A stretch of DNA of 64,000 bases, from assembly GCF_017654505.1 (NCBI RefSeq), contig NC_054545.1:15160047-15224046 (forward strand). Direction: 5' to 3'. How positions within the stretch are numbered: position 1 is the stretch's first letter; each line of letters starts with the position of its first letter. Below the pieces are notes generated by a model, which saw nothing but the letters and a program-made list of their open reading frames with translations, did no database searches and had not been told where the DNA came from. Both the position numbers and the translations under genes were made by a program. This DNA is from Polyodon spathula (Eukaryota > Chordata > Actinopteri > Acipenseriformes > Polyodontidae). Positions 34,317 through 49,212 of the stretch are shown in pieces.

Positions 34317-36060
34317 CTTAAAGGAAATATGCCTGCCTGCACAGATTCTATCTTTTCTCTCTCAAGGCTAATTTTTTTTCTAGTGATAGTAGTAATCAGG
34401 TTCTCATGACTGACTGAGACCTGCTGACCCCAACCTTTTTCAGGCAACAGCTGGAGTGTCCTTCCCCCACCCCCCAAAAGAGGAAAATCAGGAAGAATGA
34501 AATAGGATGAATCACTTACACCTATTGTAAAGCATCAAATACTAGCCCCATCCCTAAAATGGAGCAAATGGAAAAATTCCAGTCCAATGATGAGACCTAG
34601 GACACGGTACAAGCCACATTAAGCTCTACATATCCTTCCAGAGTAACATGCTGTAACCATATACTGAATTATACTTTTCTCAACCCATCACTCCACAGTT
34701 CCAAATTTTTATTCTCTTCCTTGTGCCATTGTGGAAGAAAGGAAAGCACTTGCAGGTCGTAAGAACATCTCTCTGCTACTAAATCATCAGAGCCCAAGAT
34801 AACAGATCCACCAGCCAACTGTTCATAGTTGTTGCTGAACTTGCCAAGGGGTAACTGGGAACAAGATAAGAAAGATCTGCTGCAAGCAGGAATATTGATT
34901 GCTTGTAGGAAAGGCCTTGGCCCTTTCCACAAGGGCAGTCCTGGCATCCCGAGCTAACACGCCCATACAAAATATACTGGCCATTTGGTCATAATACCAC
35001 CTATTGCAAAATAACTACTATCTTAAGGTCTCTCTGACACATTCCTTTGCCAATACTTTTCTTTTAGTATGGTACTTAACAAATAACTTAGTATAGGAGT
35101 TCAGACACAGAGCTTGTACAATATTTTTGAGAAAGCAAAAGCCAGTTTTAGGATCAGCTTCCACAGTCACAGAATCAATATCTTTGATAAGTAATCGCTG
35201 TTCTCTTCACTATAATGTGCATGGCTGCAGCATACAGGAAACAGGTTTGAGAATTACAACACAGCTGGCAATACTCAGATAAAAGGGGTCAAGCCACATA
35301 AGGAAAGTGAACCACTATGTCAGTATTGCCAAAGGCATCTCTCACTAAGTCTAGTGTCTCACCCCAAGGGTCAGAAAAACTGGCTCGCACCTTCATATAC
35401 TAGCTGTTTCATATTGCAGCCACTTGATAGTAGTGCCCTGGCCAATCCTCCTGCTGGAGTGTGTGTCCTGGACTCAATACAAGAATTTGAAACTCTACAT
35501 CGAATTGATAGCACAACAAGATGATTTTAGACTGGGAGAATCGAGTAGGCTGGATAATGGTAAGTCTCTTGGCCTTAAATCACTCACAGCAGTATAATTT
35601 GGGAGTCTTAATTCAGACAAAGGCCAAAAAGAGAATGTGTGGCTGAGGCCTGCACTAAGAGACGGGAAGTTATGGACAAGGTGATGAACAGGTCAGATGA
35701 GTATTGAACTGTGGTAAACCTAAGCTGTTCAAAAAAGAAATTACAGCATTTGGACATCACATGTTCCCTATGAATAGATTTGAATGACAAATGTAAATTT
35801 TAGGGGTTGATTTTGGAATAGGAGCAACAGAAACAGAATTCCAAATCTCTGGTGAACAACAAACATTCAGTCTTTCAATTTCTCTGTCGGTATTTATACT
35901 TGTCATTCTTTTGTATGATGGTGTTTATGGATTCATCAGCTGATTATTGTAGCGGTATCTTATCTAAAAGGGCAAAGTGACCCCACTCCCAAAGGTGCTT
36001 CTTTGTTTTTGTTTATCTCAATGCAATCTCTGAGAGTGTGTGACAAACTCAGGTTCTATA
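34317..36060. other. Non-coding stretch
   Basis: A minus-strand open frame at 34669-34947 (92 codons) shows no domain I recognise. A C-rich run lies near 34460-34475. Nothing else was recognised. Confidence 0.5.
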
Positions 36061-37341
36061 GATCTGAATGGCTTGCAGACACAATATTTTTTAGATCGAT
36101 AGTCTTTTTCTGTCTTTACAAAATTAATTGAAATTGCAATGGATATCCTCCTAGCGGCTGATGTGTTAATCATGTGGACATCAGCATAAGACTATCGACT
36201 ACAGAGCTTGTGTTATTAACTCTCTGGTAAGTGATCTGAACCTTTTTCAGAATCAACACAATATTTATTTTAGATTAATAGTCTTTTCTTGCTCTTACAA
36301 AATGCTTTGCTATTCCTAGCTTCTGGCCAGGTGCCACACCAGCTCAAGATCATTAATGTAATACTTGCCTTCACAGAGAATGAACCCCATATGTTCCTCA
36401 AACCAATTACTCTCACAAAGGCATCTGTGCTAACCACTAGCCCATTTAGGCTGGTAATAAATAAATGGATTCAGTTATCATAAATTAAAAGTAAGGTCTG
36501 CTTAACCTCAAATGAACTCTTGAATTTTAGTTTTAGGGTGTATTTCATCATTCCTGCCCATTAAAAAGATGAAGAAAGTGTCTTGCAGTAACATGGATCA
36601 GAGATTCCTATCCATATACCGTATAGTGGATACTTAAAGTAGTCTACCATTAATCCCAGAATCAACTTGGCGTACCACAGCAAATATTAAAATTCTTACA
36701 GTGTGCAGGTAATAGTAGAGAGAGAAAGGATCTTATTTTATCACTATTGTGCTTCAATAGGACATGTCCAAAAATAGTTATCATTTATATTCCTTTGTTG
36801 CAGTAATAACTGTTGTCTTCTTATTGAATTATACTACAGTGAACTGGTGGACTACTGCAGTGATACTTTGGAAATCAACTCTTGATTTTATAATAAATTG
36901 ACATATTGGCCCATTAAATAAAATGGAAAGGTAAGGGCTGTACATGAATCACTAAACTGACAGTTCAAAGACAAATGTCTTACCATTTATCTAAAGAACA
37001 AGCTCTATAGCCGAGAGGTAAGTACGTGACTGGTGCTCATGTCAGTTTCATTAACACACCAGCCGCTAGGAGGAGATTCATTACAATTGCAATGCATTTT
37101 GTAAGGGCAAGAAAAGACTATTAGTTTAAAAGAAATATTGTGTTGATTCTGAAAGGGGTTTAGATCACTTGCCAGAGAGTTAATAACACAAGCTCCGTAG
37201 TCGATAGGTGTCTTATGCTGATGTCCACATGATTAACACATCAGCAGCTAGGAGGATATCCATTGCAATTTCAATTAATTTTGTAAAGGCAGGAAAAGAC
37301 TATCGACCTAAAAAATATTGTGTCTGAAAGCCATTCAGATC
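36061..37341. repeat. Long inverted repeat (arms ~247 bp, loop ~790 bp)
   Basis: The left arm 36061-36305 starts GATCTGAATGGC, includes AGATCGATAGTC and GGATATCCTCCTAGC, and ends CTTACAAAATGC. It is the imperfect reverse complement of 37094-37341 (GCATTTTGTAAGGGC ... GCTAGGAGGATATCC ... GCCATTCAGATC). A second, partial tandem copy of the arm unit precedes the right arm (about 36988-37145, GCCGCTAGGAGGAG). A foldback or head-to-head repeat is the likely origin; no coding capacity was seen. Confidence 0.85.
36355..36458 (-). repeat. tRNA-derived SINE head (candidate)
   Basis: On the minus strand TGGGCTAGTGGTTAGCACAG resembles a tRNA A-box region, and 50 bp later GGGTTCATTCTC resembles a B box. 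It sits in the loop of the long inverted repeat. No tail or target duplication was identified. Confidence 0.45.
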
Positions 37342-38515
<1,174 letters not shown>

Positions 38516-38518
38516 TGA

Positions 38519-38535
38519 CCCTAACCCTAACCCTT
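38519..38535. repeat. Short telomere-like (CCCTAA)n
   Basis: CCTAACCCTAACCCTT, fewer than three telomeric units, directly after the CA tract. Confidence 0.8.
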
Positions 38536-40076
<1,541 letters not shown>

Positions 40077-40079
40077 GTA

Positions 40080-42094
40080 GAGTGGTAGAGTTATCCATCC
40101 TTTATATAACTTGAATGGTGATGTTCATTTGTGAATACCCATCGTTTCTTAATGAGGAATACAGTTTAGTTTCTACACTTGACATCACAATTCAAAATGT
40201 CAGCTTTCTTTTTCAACCCTTTCTGTTTAGCAGGGTCACTATCTACTAGAATGTGAATACTGCAAATAAAGAGCTGCCAATGTCACAGGGGTGGACTATA
40301 CTCCTTTGGCATGCTTGTTGAGCATGTTGTGTGATACCCTATACTAAGGGGTTGCCTTAAATAGTCTTCTTCATCTGTTAGAACCTTTTCAGCCACGTCA
40401 GAAAGGAACAGAAAAGGCGATGCTAAATGTAACATTGAAACAATTTGAATGGTCAGCTGTCCTTCTCTGGTTTCCTATAAGCCAACAGTATAGTGCAGGG
40501 TTCCAGCATTTAAAGGGTTACTGAAAGTCCTACTCAAAGGAGGGATTTACTGAGCTGCCTCTTGAGAATGTTTTGATTTCACAGTCGGTTAGTGGCAGCC
40601 TTGACCTCGCGTAACCCTGCTGCCTGCTTTTGCTGATGTCGGCATCTTGTTCCAGATTTACTGTTGATTTTTAAACAAAGCTTGCAGCCCAAGGGGGATT
40701 GATTTACTTTTCTGTTTAAAGGGGCAGCAGAAAGTCACGCTCACGTTACCTTCAGCTTGCTTGTGCTGGGAACGAGGATCAGAGAGTTTACATTGCACTG
40801 CTGAAATGTCAGTGGACTTAAATATTTTACAGGTCTGCCAAAAGAAAACGGGTCACCAATTATAGTACTGTTTACATACATTACAGTGTTCTGTGTCTGT
40901 TAATGATTTGACAGAAGGCAATCGACAAACTGAAACACAATGACAGGAGGCTGAATGCTAAAATTAACCTGTTAAGACAACACAAAACACTATCGAAATT
41001 CTGACTGGTATCAGACGCTTTTATTTGTCCATTTTGTAATATCCATCGTTGTAGCTTTTACGCTAGATATTTACATATTTAAATTTGCATACTTCTTTCA
41101 ACTGCTCAATTCACTCCGTACAAGCCTATTCACTGAGCGTATGGTGGATGTCTACGTGGAAAGAGGTGGTCAAAGGGAAGTTACTCAGGAGTGGACATTA
41201 TGGGCATTGCAAATGGAAAATTCATGGATAAATATTGAAGCAGACACACACAAATACAAAGTCGACAAACTGGGGGGCACAAGGTTTAAGGTGGCCGGGC
41301 AATGCAATAAAATAAAATCACAGTGAGTAAGTACATGTGCATCACTTTGGTGCATTACTTATGTAAAGTTCAGTAAAATGCCAGAGTGTCAAAGTCAATG
41401 TTTCAAAGTAATGAAAGCTTGAAGTTGAACTTGTTAAAACTAAAGAATAACACAGGAGCAGAGAAAGGTGCACTGAACTTATTTAATCTTTGATCTTATT
41501 CAGATTTGATGATTGTGAGTTTAAAGTTGTGGATGAATTGCTAGTGCATTAGAATGCTAAGTTTTCTTAAGCATACAAAGTCCATATTTAGTCTCATGGG
41601 AAGGAATTAGGACTCCTTTTCCTGTTTATCGTGCTTTTTGATTAGTAAAACCATCGTTATCTGAGCTGTCCACATGAAATTTAGATAAAGATAACATAAT
41701 CGGAACAGCTGTCTAGGACTCAGAATGCCTCAGGCTACTGTACGGGAACCACAGTGCTGCAATCATGAGAACCAGACACTTCCAAAAACACCAAGATACT
41801 AAACTTAAGTCAAAGCTCTCTACCTTTCAAACAGAATAAGTATCCTGAAGTGTTAAGCCTCATTCACACCAGATGGTGCAGGAGCAACAGGTCCTTGTCT
41901 GTCCCTCTGCTTTGTTGTGGAGAAAGAGCAGTCTATGAGGCCTCAGCTGAGGCTGAAACCCTGAGAACTATCTTTGCCTTAACTGCCACCCTCAATGACC
42001 AGGGAAAAGAGCCTTTCCTATGTCATTCCCTGTCCAAGAGAAATCAGGTTTTTTCTTTTGGAAATAAATGTGGACATTGTTTTATTAACCACCA
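40080..42094. other. Non-coding stretch
   Basis: No gene recognised. The open frame at 41141-41326 ends beside a donor-like GTGAGTAAG but lacks an acceptor. 41850-42090 may be decayed LINE sequence leading into the next feature. Confidence 0.5.
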
Positions 42095-42440
42095 CCTTTC
42101 ACACCATGTCAGTCCCATCTCAAAGAAGGGATGAGTCTAGTGATCCGAGCTACTACAGAACCATTCCTCTTTTATCCATCACTAACAAGCAACTCCGAAG
42201 AGACAAGAGATGAACCATCTTCTCTGTGATTCTCAATATGTCTTCCGATTGGGCCATTCTATCAATTAGGTTTGTTTTTGGTTATCCAAACCTGGCAGGA
42301 TGCATTTGATCGATGACAGGAAGTGCTTGTCATTGCCCTTTATATCAAGAATGCCTTTGACTAAATATGGCATTAAGGCCAACTCAGGAAAGCCATATCT
42401 TTTGGACAGCAAGTTCATCAGGAGGATTAAAGGCTTCTTG
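42095..42440 (+). pseudogene. LINE reverse transcriptase remnant
   Basis: Plus-strand reading gives VSPISKKG..SSDPSYYRTIPLLSI (about 42105-42185), matching the KKGD..DPSNYRPISLL motif before the catalytic core of non-LTR reverse transcriptases. Further on, VIALYIKNAFD.IWH..QLRKA (about 42328-42392) matches motif A, (ALDIK.AFD..WH...L.KL), with the catalytic Asp changed to Tyr. Frameshifts and stops lie between them. The clade (CR1, L2, RTE or other) cannot be decided from this length. Confidence 0.6.
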
Positions 42441-42469
42441 GACTCTATGATCAGGATGACTAGTGGTGA

Positions 42470-43023
42470 CATCAGACCCGGAAGGAAGCAGAAACCAAAA
42501 CAGATAATGGCGGTGAACCTGAGACACTACTGCGTCCAGTGTTTTATTAAATAATAAACAAACAAAAGATTTAAACAAACAGACAGACAAAATGGACGTG
42601 GAGGTACCCAACAAACAAGTACCGTGCTGGTACTTCCAGCACGCTGTAGCAATTGTTATTCTAATCAAAACTCTCCTCTCTCTCACCCGTTGTCCACTCA
42701 CCAAACACACAACCCTGAGTGAAAACATGCTGTTTTTATGCAGCTGTACCGAGTCTCGGTTGCTAATCAATCATTCAATTGGAGTCTCGGTACAAATAAA
42801 TATGAATTAATTAAGTGTAATTTCCCATGCTCACATGTTAAATTTTACATGCAAGTGAAGTGTTGTGCCATCCTCGTGCCTAAACACAAATATACATTTT
42901 AAACACTTGTGCTCGTAACCCATATTTACATCCCATGCATTTTATACATAAACACCAACATTAACACACTACATACAACATAAAACACTTAATAAGCATA
43001 AAGGGGCAGGACACTCCGCCACA
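42470..43023 (-). mobile_element. 3' LTR of an LTR retrotransposon
   Basis: On the minus strand the LTR starts TGTGGCGGAGTGTCCTGCCC at 43023. A TATA-like CATAAAAACAGC lies near 42730-42742 and TTTAATAAAACACTGG (polyadenylation signal) near 42535-42550. Just upstream (43024-43045) is a purine-rich AAGAGGGAGGGAG, as expected for the primer of plus-strand synthesis, so this is the element's 3' LTR. The distal end is uncertain. Confidence 0.7.
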
Positions 43024-43890
43024 TGTGCTCCCTCCCTCTTGTGCGCAGCACACCTGGCCTCAATGGCCACCTCCCCCCTCAGTCCCAAAGTTCTGGTCGT
43101 AGTCCTGGCCTAGGAACAGGGGCAGCAACAGGCCAAAGGTGGCGGCCACGGTGGGAGGTCCTCCTCCCACCCCAACAGCTGTAGCAGCCAGGCCATCTGA
43201 CACAGGCCGGCTCCTCCGGCCAAGGCAATCCTGGCCGCCGCCCGGCTGTCTGTGGGGATGGTCTCCTGACCTTGTCCCCCTTCTCTGTAGCCGGCAGCTC
43301 CCCCTTGTGGGGCTCGGGCCACCAAATTCCCTGCAGCGAAATTGCTGAGGGGGGAGGTGGTCTCCTGACCCATTCCCCCTTCTTCATAGCTGGCAGCTCC
43401 TCTCCAGCCACAGTATTTCCTGCAGAAAAGCAGGGTTGACACTAACCTCAGGCAAAGCAGTTCTGGTGACCCCAGGAAACGGCAGTAGCAGCGAACCCTC
43501 AGGAGGCAAATTCGGGAGGGGAGCCCCTGGCCATAGAGGCGGCAACGGGAGCGCCACTTCTCCCTCATACCCTGTAACCGGTAGCTCCCCAGGTGATGCG
43601 GAGCAGCAGGCAATCCCAGGCGATGAAGAGCAGCAGGCAATCCCAGGCGATGCAGAGCAGCAGGCAACCCTCTCAGGTTCCGTCAGCCAGTCTCAAATCC
43701 CCTCAGAGGAGAGAGGACCAATCCGCCTCGGAGGACGCAGAGGCAGCTCCTGCTCCTCTCCCTCAGGTGATGGTGGTGAAACCAGCAGGCATTCTCCCTC
43801 TGCTGGTGGAGGTGGGAACAGCTCCCTCTCAGGCTTTGGATGCACAGGCTCATCAACGGTTCACACCAATCACCTTCTTCCTCAGCTGGC
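43024..43890 (-). mobile_element. Internal 3' region of an LTR retrotransposon
   Basis: This GC-rich block (well above its surroundings) continues the element whose 3' LTR ends at 43023. Minus-strand frames are rich in Pro, Glu and Gly, for example PPPPAEGECLLVSPPSPEGE (about 43825-43765), then break by stops. Three 27-bp repeats occur at 43591-43671. No integrase or polymerase domain lies in this part, so the element is truncated on its 5' side near 43890. The plus-strand 182-codon frame over the same bases is a GC-composition artefact. Confidence 0.6.
43591..43671. repeat. 27-bp minisatellite, three copies
   Basis: The unit AGGCGATGAAGAGCAGCAGG plus CAATCCC is repeated three times with a few substitutions inside the LTR element. 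Confidence 0.92.
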
Positions 43891-45480
43891 CAGAATCATT
43901 CTCTATACAGCATACATATTACCAAAGATGAAGTTTGCCTGTCCAGTGTGGACAAATCCATTTAAAACATCTATACAAGGCTAGGAGTGTACTATAAATG
44001 TTTGGTGAAGTTTGGCGCAAAATCAAGCCAGTCATCATGTTCACCATGTAGCCAGAGATAGATGGACTGACAGACACAATTAAGCAAAACTGTAAAACAA
44101 CGGCTGACATAACAGCCTGTTTCTACACTTGCTGTAACAGCAGTGGTGATCTGCAGTGATACACTTCCAAAAAACATTTTTTAGAAGTGTGTGTAGGTTC
44201 AATGACATCAGTTCTGATGTTAACATCTGCATAGGTGCTATTTATCTACTAGTTCAAGTATAACTACATATTCATAATCTGTGCTGTACATTGTGGTGGA
44301 GAAGCATGCCTGCCAACAAACATGTAAAATGAAAAGCAGTGTTTACTTTTTATTTGTCTTGAGATAATGCTAGTTACAGTACAGTTATAATCCAAACATA
44401 CCCAGTAAAATAAACAATTCATAAAAGAAATAATTGAGAACATATTCTGGGTAAGCTACTTAAGCACATAAATGAAATGGAGGCTTTAGGGAACCCTGAG
44501 TATTGCATCTGACACATACCAAAATACAGCAGTGCACTGAACAAAACAATTTGAAATAAGAGACTCAATACAATCTTCACCTGAAGTTACATTAAAAACC
44601 TACAGTAACCAAAAAGTTTTCTGTATAATGCCGCCTGTGCTTATAATACTAGTATACAAATTATACAAATGGCTGTATTGTGATCAAATTGAATAACCGT
44701 TGCATCCTTGCACCCGTAATATGTTCATAGGTTCTTACAAGGGTGATATCTACAAGTGGTTTGTTGACTTAAATATACTGTCATGGTAAGGCTAATGTTT
44801 TTGCATGCTGCTCCAATATTTACACTACCCTCTACAAGTATAAGGAGCAAGTACACATAATTAATCCTATACAATACTTTAAGTATACCACAATAACCGG
44901 GATCAGAGGACATAGTTGGAAAATAAGTGGCATGACAAGTGTACTTTCACATATGAACCAGTGAAAAAAAACTGCATTGATAGTGGAGCATTGTCACTTT
45001 ATAAGTGTGGTTCTCTGTTAGGAGGAAAGTCATAACAGAGTCACCAAATATATAGTTATGTATAATATAGCTGGGCTGGTATAATTTAAATTGCAGCCTA
45101 ATTCTAGTTTTGACCCAGATGAAAAGTGACTCTTTTGTGGCAGTAATTTTCCAAAGCTGTCACCACCACAGTGTGTAAACCTCATTACTCAGACCACTTG
45201 AGGTACTGACTTTATTATTTGCTTGGTTGCATAAACATAGTAGGGTAACTGTGTTGGTGACCCTACAATTGGCCTCTGACCCAGTATAACCTCCATATTG
45301 AAATCATGTCACCGTTTTGGTTTGTATTATGTTATTACCCAATAACAGAATGGCAAATAAAGCACATCTGAGAGATGACGCTAATTAATTGCACCTGTTT
45401 TAAAACCACTGCTTACTGATGAAACACTTCACATGGATGCTCAAGCCTTGCTTTCAAAAATCATTCCATTAAAAAAAAAT
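43891..45480. other. Non-coding stretch
   Basis: AT-rich; no gene or known repeat recognised. Confidence 0.55.
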
Positions 45481-45484
45481 AATT

Positions 45485-45567
<83 letters not shown>
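45481..45567. repeat. (TA)n microsatellite
   Basis: A TA run with one AATATAAT interruption. Confidence 0.95.
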
Positions 45568-45570
<3 letters not shown>

Positions 45571-47107
45571 TTAAATCAAATGGCTTTTTAAAAAAGATAT
45601 GGTTTTATTGATACCCATGCACCTGAGATGTTTTGATGTTTTGCAGAAGGATTTGACTAAACTAATTAAAGAGCAGCATAATTCTGTTAGCATGCAAATA
45701 TATTAGTGATGTTTTCCTGCTTAGGCTTAGATGTGTTTTGAAAGTGTTTGCAATCGCTCCTCTGCCACCAAAAGATCCCTAAATCATAGCCAAGATTGTA
45801 AGCCAGACTGCAGAACTGAGCAGCAAGAGGAAGAAATATTGTTCTTGGCTCAGATTACAGAAACCAAATCCAAGACTGTGGATGGGCTTGAACATGTTTA
45901 AACAATAACACACTCCAACCAAGGTCACACAAGGACAGAGAAACAATATATCTATTGTAGAGGATCAGTGTTTTATAAAGATATTCATCAATTTGGAGAC
46001 TTTATCTTATTTATAGTTTTACAGATAATCTCAGAGGGAACAATAAGGCTGAACTGCAGAAAACAAATAACAACTGAACAAATAAAAGAGAAATGATGCC
46101 TTTTAATGTATTATTCATAAAACTCTTGCCCCATAAAAGCATATAACATGAAAAATGAATAGATTTTAATATTCAAACAGGCTTTCATATTATAGCTGTC
46201 TATGCCATGGTTCTCAAGTAACTGCATATTTTACACAGACATTGTTTTCCAGTGCACATGAGACAGCACTTAGAGATAGCCTCTCAGACTTTAAACAGTG
46301 TGTAGCTACTGTGAGTGCCAGACTAAAATACAAAAAAAAGAAAAGAGAACTGATTGAAGAAAAAACTTGGACTGCTGGGGAACATGACTGAAAATCACTT
46401 ATATGCTCTGGTATTGTTTATTTCTCATAATTGAACAGTCATGACAATACACATGTTTAGCAATAATATGGAAAGCTGTTGCATCTATCAGTATGCATCA
46501 TTTTAAAGGCACATACTGTATGCATTTTTAAAGGATAAGGATATACATCTGCATTTCATCCTTTAAAAATGGTTTACTGTTAAAACTATGATAGAACTTT
46601 GGTCACTTTGGTTTTTATTAACCCTAACCCTAACCCTTAGCTAAACATTAACAATGTTCGTTAACAGTTAATAAACTATACAAACGCCCTTAAAATAAAG
46701 CATGACCACAAATTTTCATTGAAAAAGATGACCCCTGCAAAGTGCCCCACCCAGCCCATTCTAGACGGTTGCCATGTTGAGGCGCTAGGGAGACCACACT
46801 TTGGCTGATCCCTGGAGCCAGCATCACACTTCAGCCATCAACACCGGGCCAATAGGAAATCCACATTACCTGGAGGAAAAGCACTGAAGGCTTGTAAATT
46901 ACAACAAAGCCATGTCTTGGTTGCTTCCCCTGTTATTATCTAATTTTATCTGTGTGAAAGCAAGTCCAATATTAACATGAAGTAAATAACAGCTTCTTGT
47001 AATTAAAATCATTTGTAATCTTATTATTTTTACATTAGTTTTCACATGCAGTATTCAATTTCAGTGGTATACAATGCATCTAGATACTACAAATGCTGAA
47101 ACTTGCT
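45568..47107. other. Non-coding stretch
   Basis: It contains a short telomere-like (CCCTAA)n at 46619-46638 and a less AT-rich block at about 46740-46870 (CTAGACGGTTGCCATGTTGA) that may be an unclassified repeat. No gene recognised. Confidence 0.5.
46619..46638. repeat. Short telomere-like (CCCTAA)n
   Basis: AACCCTAACCCTAACCCTT, three units at most. Confidence 0.8.
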
Positions 47108-47112
47108 GATAA

Positions 47113-47201
<89 letters not shown>
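47108..47201. repeat. Compound microsatellite (TA)n(CA)n
   Basis: About 33 TA units followed by about 13 CA units. Confidence 0.95.
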
Positions 47202-47208
<7 letters not shown>

Positions 47209-47726
47209 TTTAATAATAAGCTGTTAAAGATTTATTTATATTTTTGGTTACCGTTTAAGCCTTTAAACCTTTACAGCATTCATAAAAGCTATGAGTGCTA
47301 CAGAGGGATGTTTATTACCGCTGTTTAAATTAACACATGGAGACGTTTTAATAGGGTTTTATAGTTATTGCTTCTTTAATAAGGCAATCAGCCAACTATA
47401 ACAAGGTATTCAGATAGCGTTCTGTTAGTTAGAAGGATAACAACTTTTAGAGTAATTGCAGTACATTTCTGAATCCCACACACTGTAGAAGTCCGGGCTA
47501 TTGCTTAGCAGTAAACATAAGCCCTTTTTTACCTTTAAGGTATTGCACTTCACTTAAAGGTGTGCTGACTACACTAGGGGAAAGATTGGATAAAACATTG
47601 CTACATTCTATTGAAAGTAGGCAGGGATAAAAGGCCTGTATGCCTGGTCGGATAGAAAAGAATGAAGTTAGATATCCCTGAACTTTAACCCTTATACATG
47701 AGGATTTAGGTTTTGGTTGTCTTTGT
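47202..47726. other. Non-coding stretch
   Basis: Nothing recognised up to the target duplication of the nested LTR pair. Confidence 0.5.
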
Positions 47727-47731
47727 GGCAC

Positions 47732-49207
47732 TGTGGCAAAGTGGCTTATTGTAGAAAGGTGCAGGGGTGATGCAGTGCGTGAAAGAAGCAGACAGAGATC
47801 ATTGGAATCCAGGTTTTAGAAAGGTATTTATTGTATGGTGACCTGTGACGGAAACATGAGTTCTGGTGATGAATCTTCCTCCCGACCTGTGAGGGCGCTA
47901 AAGAACGAGAGGAGAAGTATCTGGAAGGGCTGGCCTGACAGTTCGTTTCCGGGTCAGGGAAGTGGGTCGGCCTGGAAAGAAGCGCGACTCTGTTGTAAGA
48001 ACGTATTGATTTGAAAGGTAAATGAGAGGCAGCTGCAAGTAATAAGGCAGCTGCAACCGTTTACCTAGATATCATGCAGGATTACATATAGGGGCCAGGG
48101 TAACGCTGATCTTTCCCTTCGTTTGGGTAGAACGTTTGGAGGAAGAAGGAGCGAGAGCGGAACTCGCAGTGTTTTTGTGATTACGTGTTGTGTTTGTTTA
48201 TTAACTGTCTGTGTTTGTTTCACTGTAGACAGTTAGAGCACTACTCCGGAGCTGTCGCAAAGGGTCAACACTGTCCGGAGCACCCCTGCACACCACCGTA
48301 TCTGTGTATTCACCACGCACCCTCACATCTGCACTCACCCAGGACTGGTGACCGTGGGTTCATTTTTGTTCTGGACTGTGCCCTGTTTTTGTTATCTCCG
48401 CGCTTTACACATTGTTGTGTATCGCCGGGGATTTATTATTTTATGGTCACCAGACCTGGATTATAAATAAAAGCACCTTTTCACTGGAAACTCTTGTCTG
48501 CCTGTCACTCCTGCATCGCATCACCGCTACACCTGTTCCCCTCCACTAGCCACTTTGCCACACGACCAAACAAAAGTTCCCTGGCAGGACACACCAGTGT
48601 GTACAGCACGGGGTATATAATAAGAACAGACAGTCCCAAATAATAAACAAATATCTGTTCCACAATAATAGAAAGAAAGTCACCAGTCCTGGGTGCGTGC
48701 AGTAGTGCTTGGGGTGGGTGATACAATTTTATATTTGTGACAAAGGTACAGTGTTGCCGGTTTCATGCCTCCCCCGGCGACAGCTCCAGAACAGTGTTAA
48801 CTGTCTGGTAACATACAAGACAAGACGAGACAATTACAAACCAAACAAAAACACAACACTCACGATTTTATGTAACAATACACTTTCACTGTTCTTCTGG
48901 CTCTTACTCACTACAAACCAATGCGAACGAACAGATTACGATTCTCTGTCCCCCTTATATGCTGTCACGCATGACCCCTTGGTGAACAAATGTATCTGCC
49001 TTTACAATCTGTGGCTGCTACATTGTTTCTCTTCCGGGTCAATATGCTCTTGCAACTGATTCTTGCCTTCTTCCAGACTAACCGACTTCCCAACCCAGGG
49101 AAAGAACTGTCAGGCCAGCCCGTCCAAAGAACTCTGTCCTCGCTGCTTAGTGCCCTCACAGGTCGGGAGGGAGATTTACAACCAAGATTCATTGTATTTC
49201 TGTTACA
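47732..49207 (-). mobile_element. Solo LTR (outer), interrupted by a second LTR
   Basis: On the minus strand the LTR starts TGTAACAGAAATACAATGAA and ends GCCACTTTGCCACA. The perfect 5-bp duplication GGCAC flanks it (47727-47731 and 49208-49212). After removal of the plus-strand LTR at 47844-48562 the host LTR is about 750 bp. The two halves join at a GGTGACC/CGACC point that corresponds to the unbroken GTGACCAAAA in the sister LTR at 33679-34311. A TATA-like CTTATATGC lies near 48955. Confidence 0.9.
47844..48562 (+). mobile_element. Solo LTR (inner), same family, opposite strand
   Basis: The 719-bp unit starts TGTGACGGAAACATGAGTTC and ends AGCCACTTTGCCACA. Its flanks are TGACC (47839-47843) and CGACC (48563-48567), a 5-bp duplication with one change. 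It has ATTACATATAGGGGCC (TATA-like, near 48080) and AATAAAAGCACC (near 48466). Open frames inside are coincidental. Confidence 0.9.
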
Positions 49208-49212
49208 GGCAC

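Noticed and set aside
41141..41326. 61-codon open frame ending at a GTGAGTAAG
   Set aside because: No acceptor and no recognisable domain.
43436..43984. Long plus-strand open frame (182 codons) rich in Gly and Ser
   Set aside because: It is antisense to the LTR element's 3' region and open only because that block is GC-rich and tandemly repeated; it has no domain.
46740..46870. GC-richer block that might be an rRNA or tRNA piece
   Set aside because: No conserved rRNA stretch and no tRNA A/B boxes could be placed.
48185..48466. 93-codon open frame
   Set aside because: It lies wholly inside the inner solo LTR and is a chance frame.
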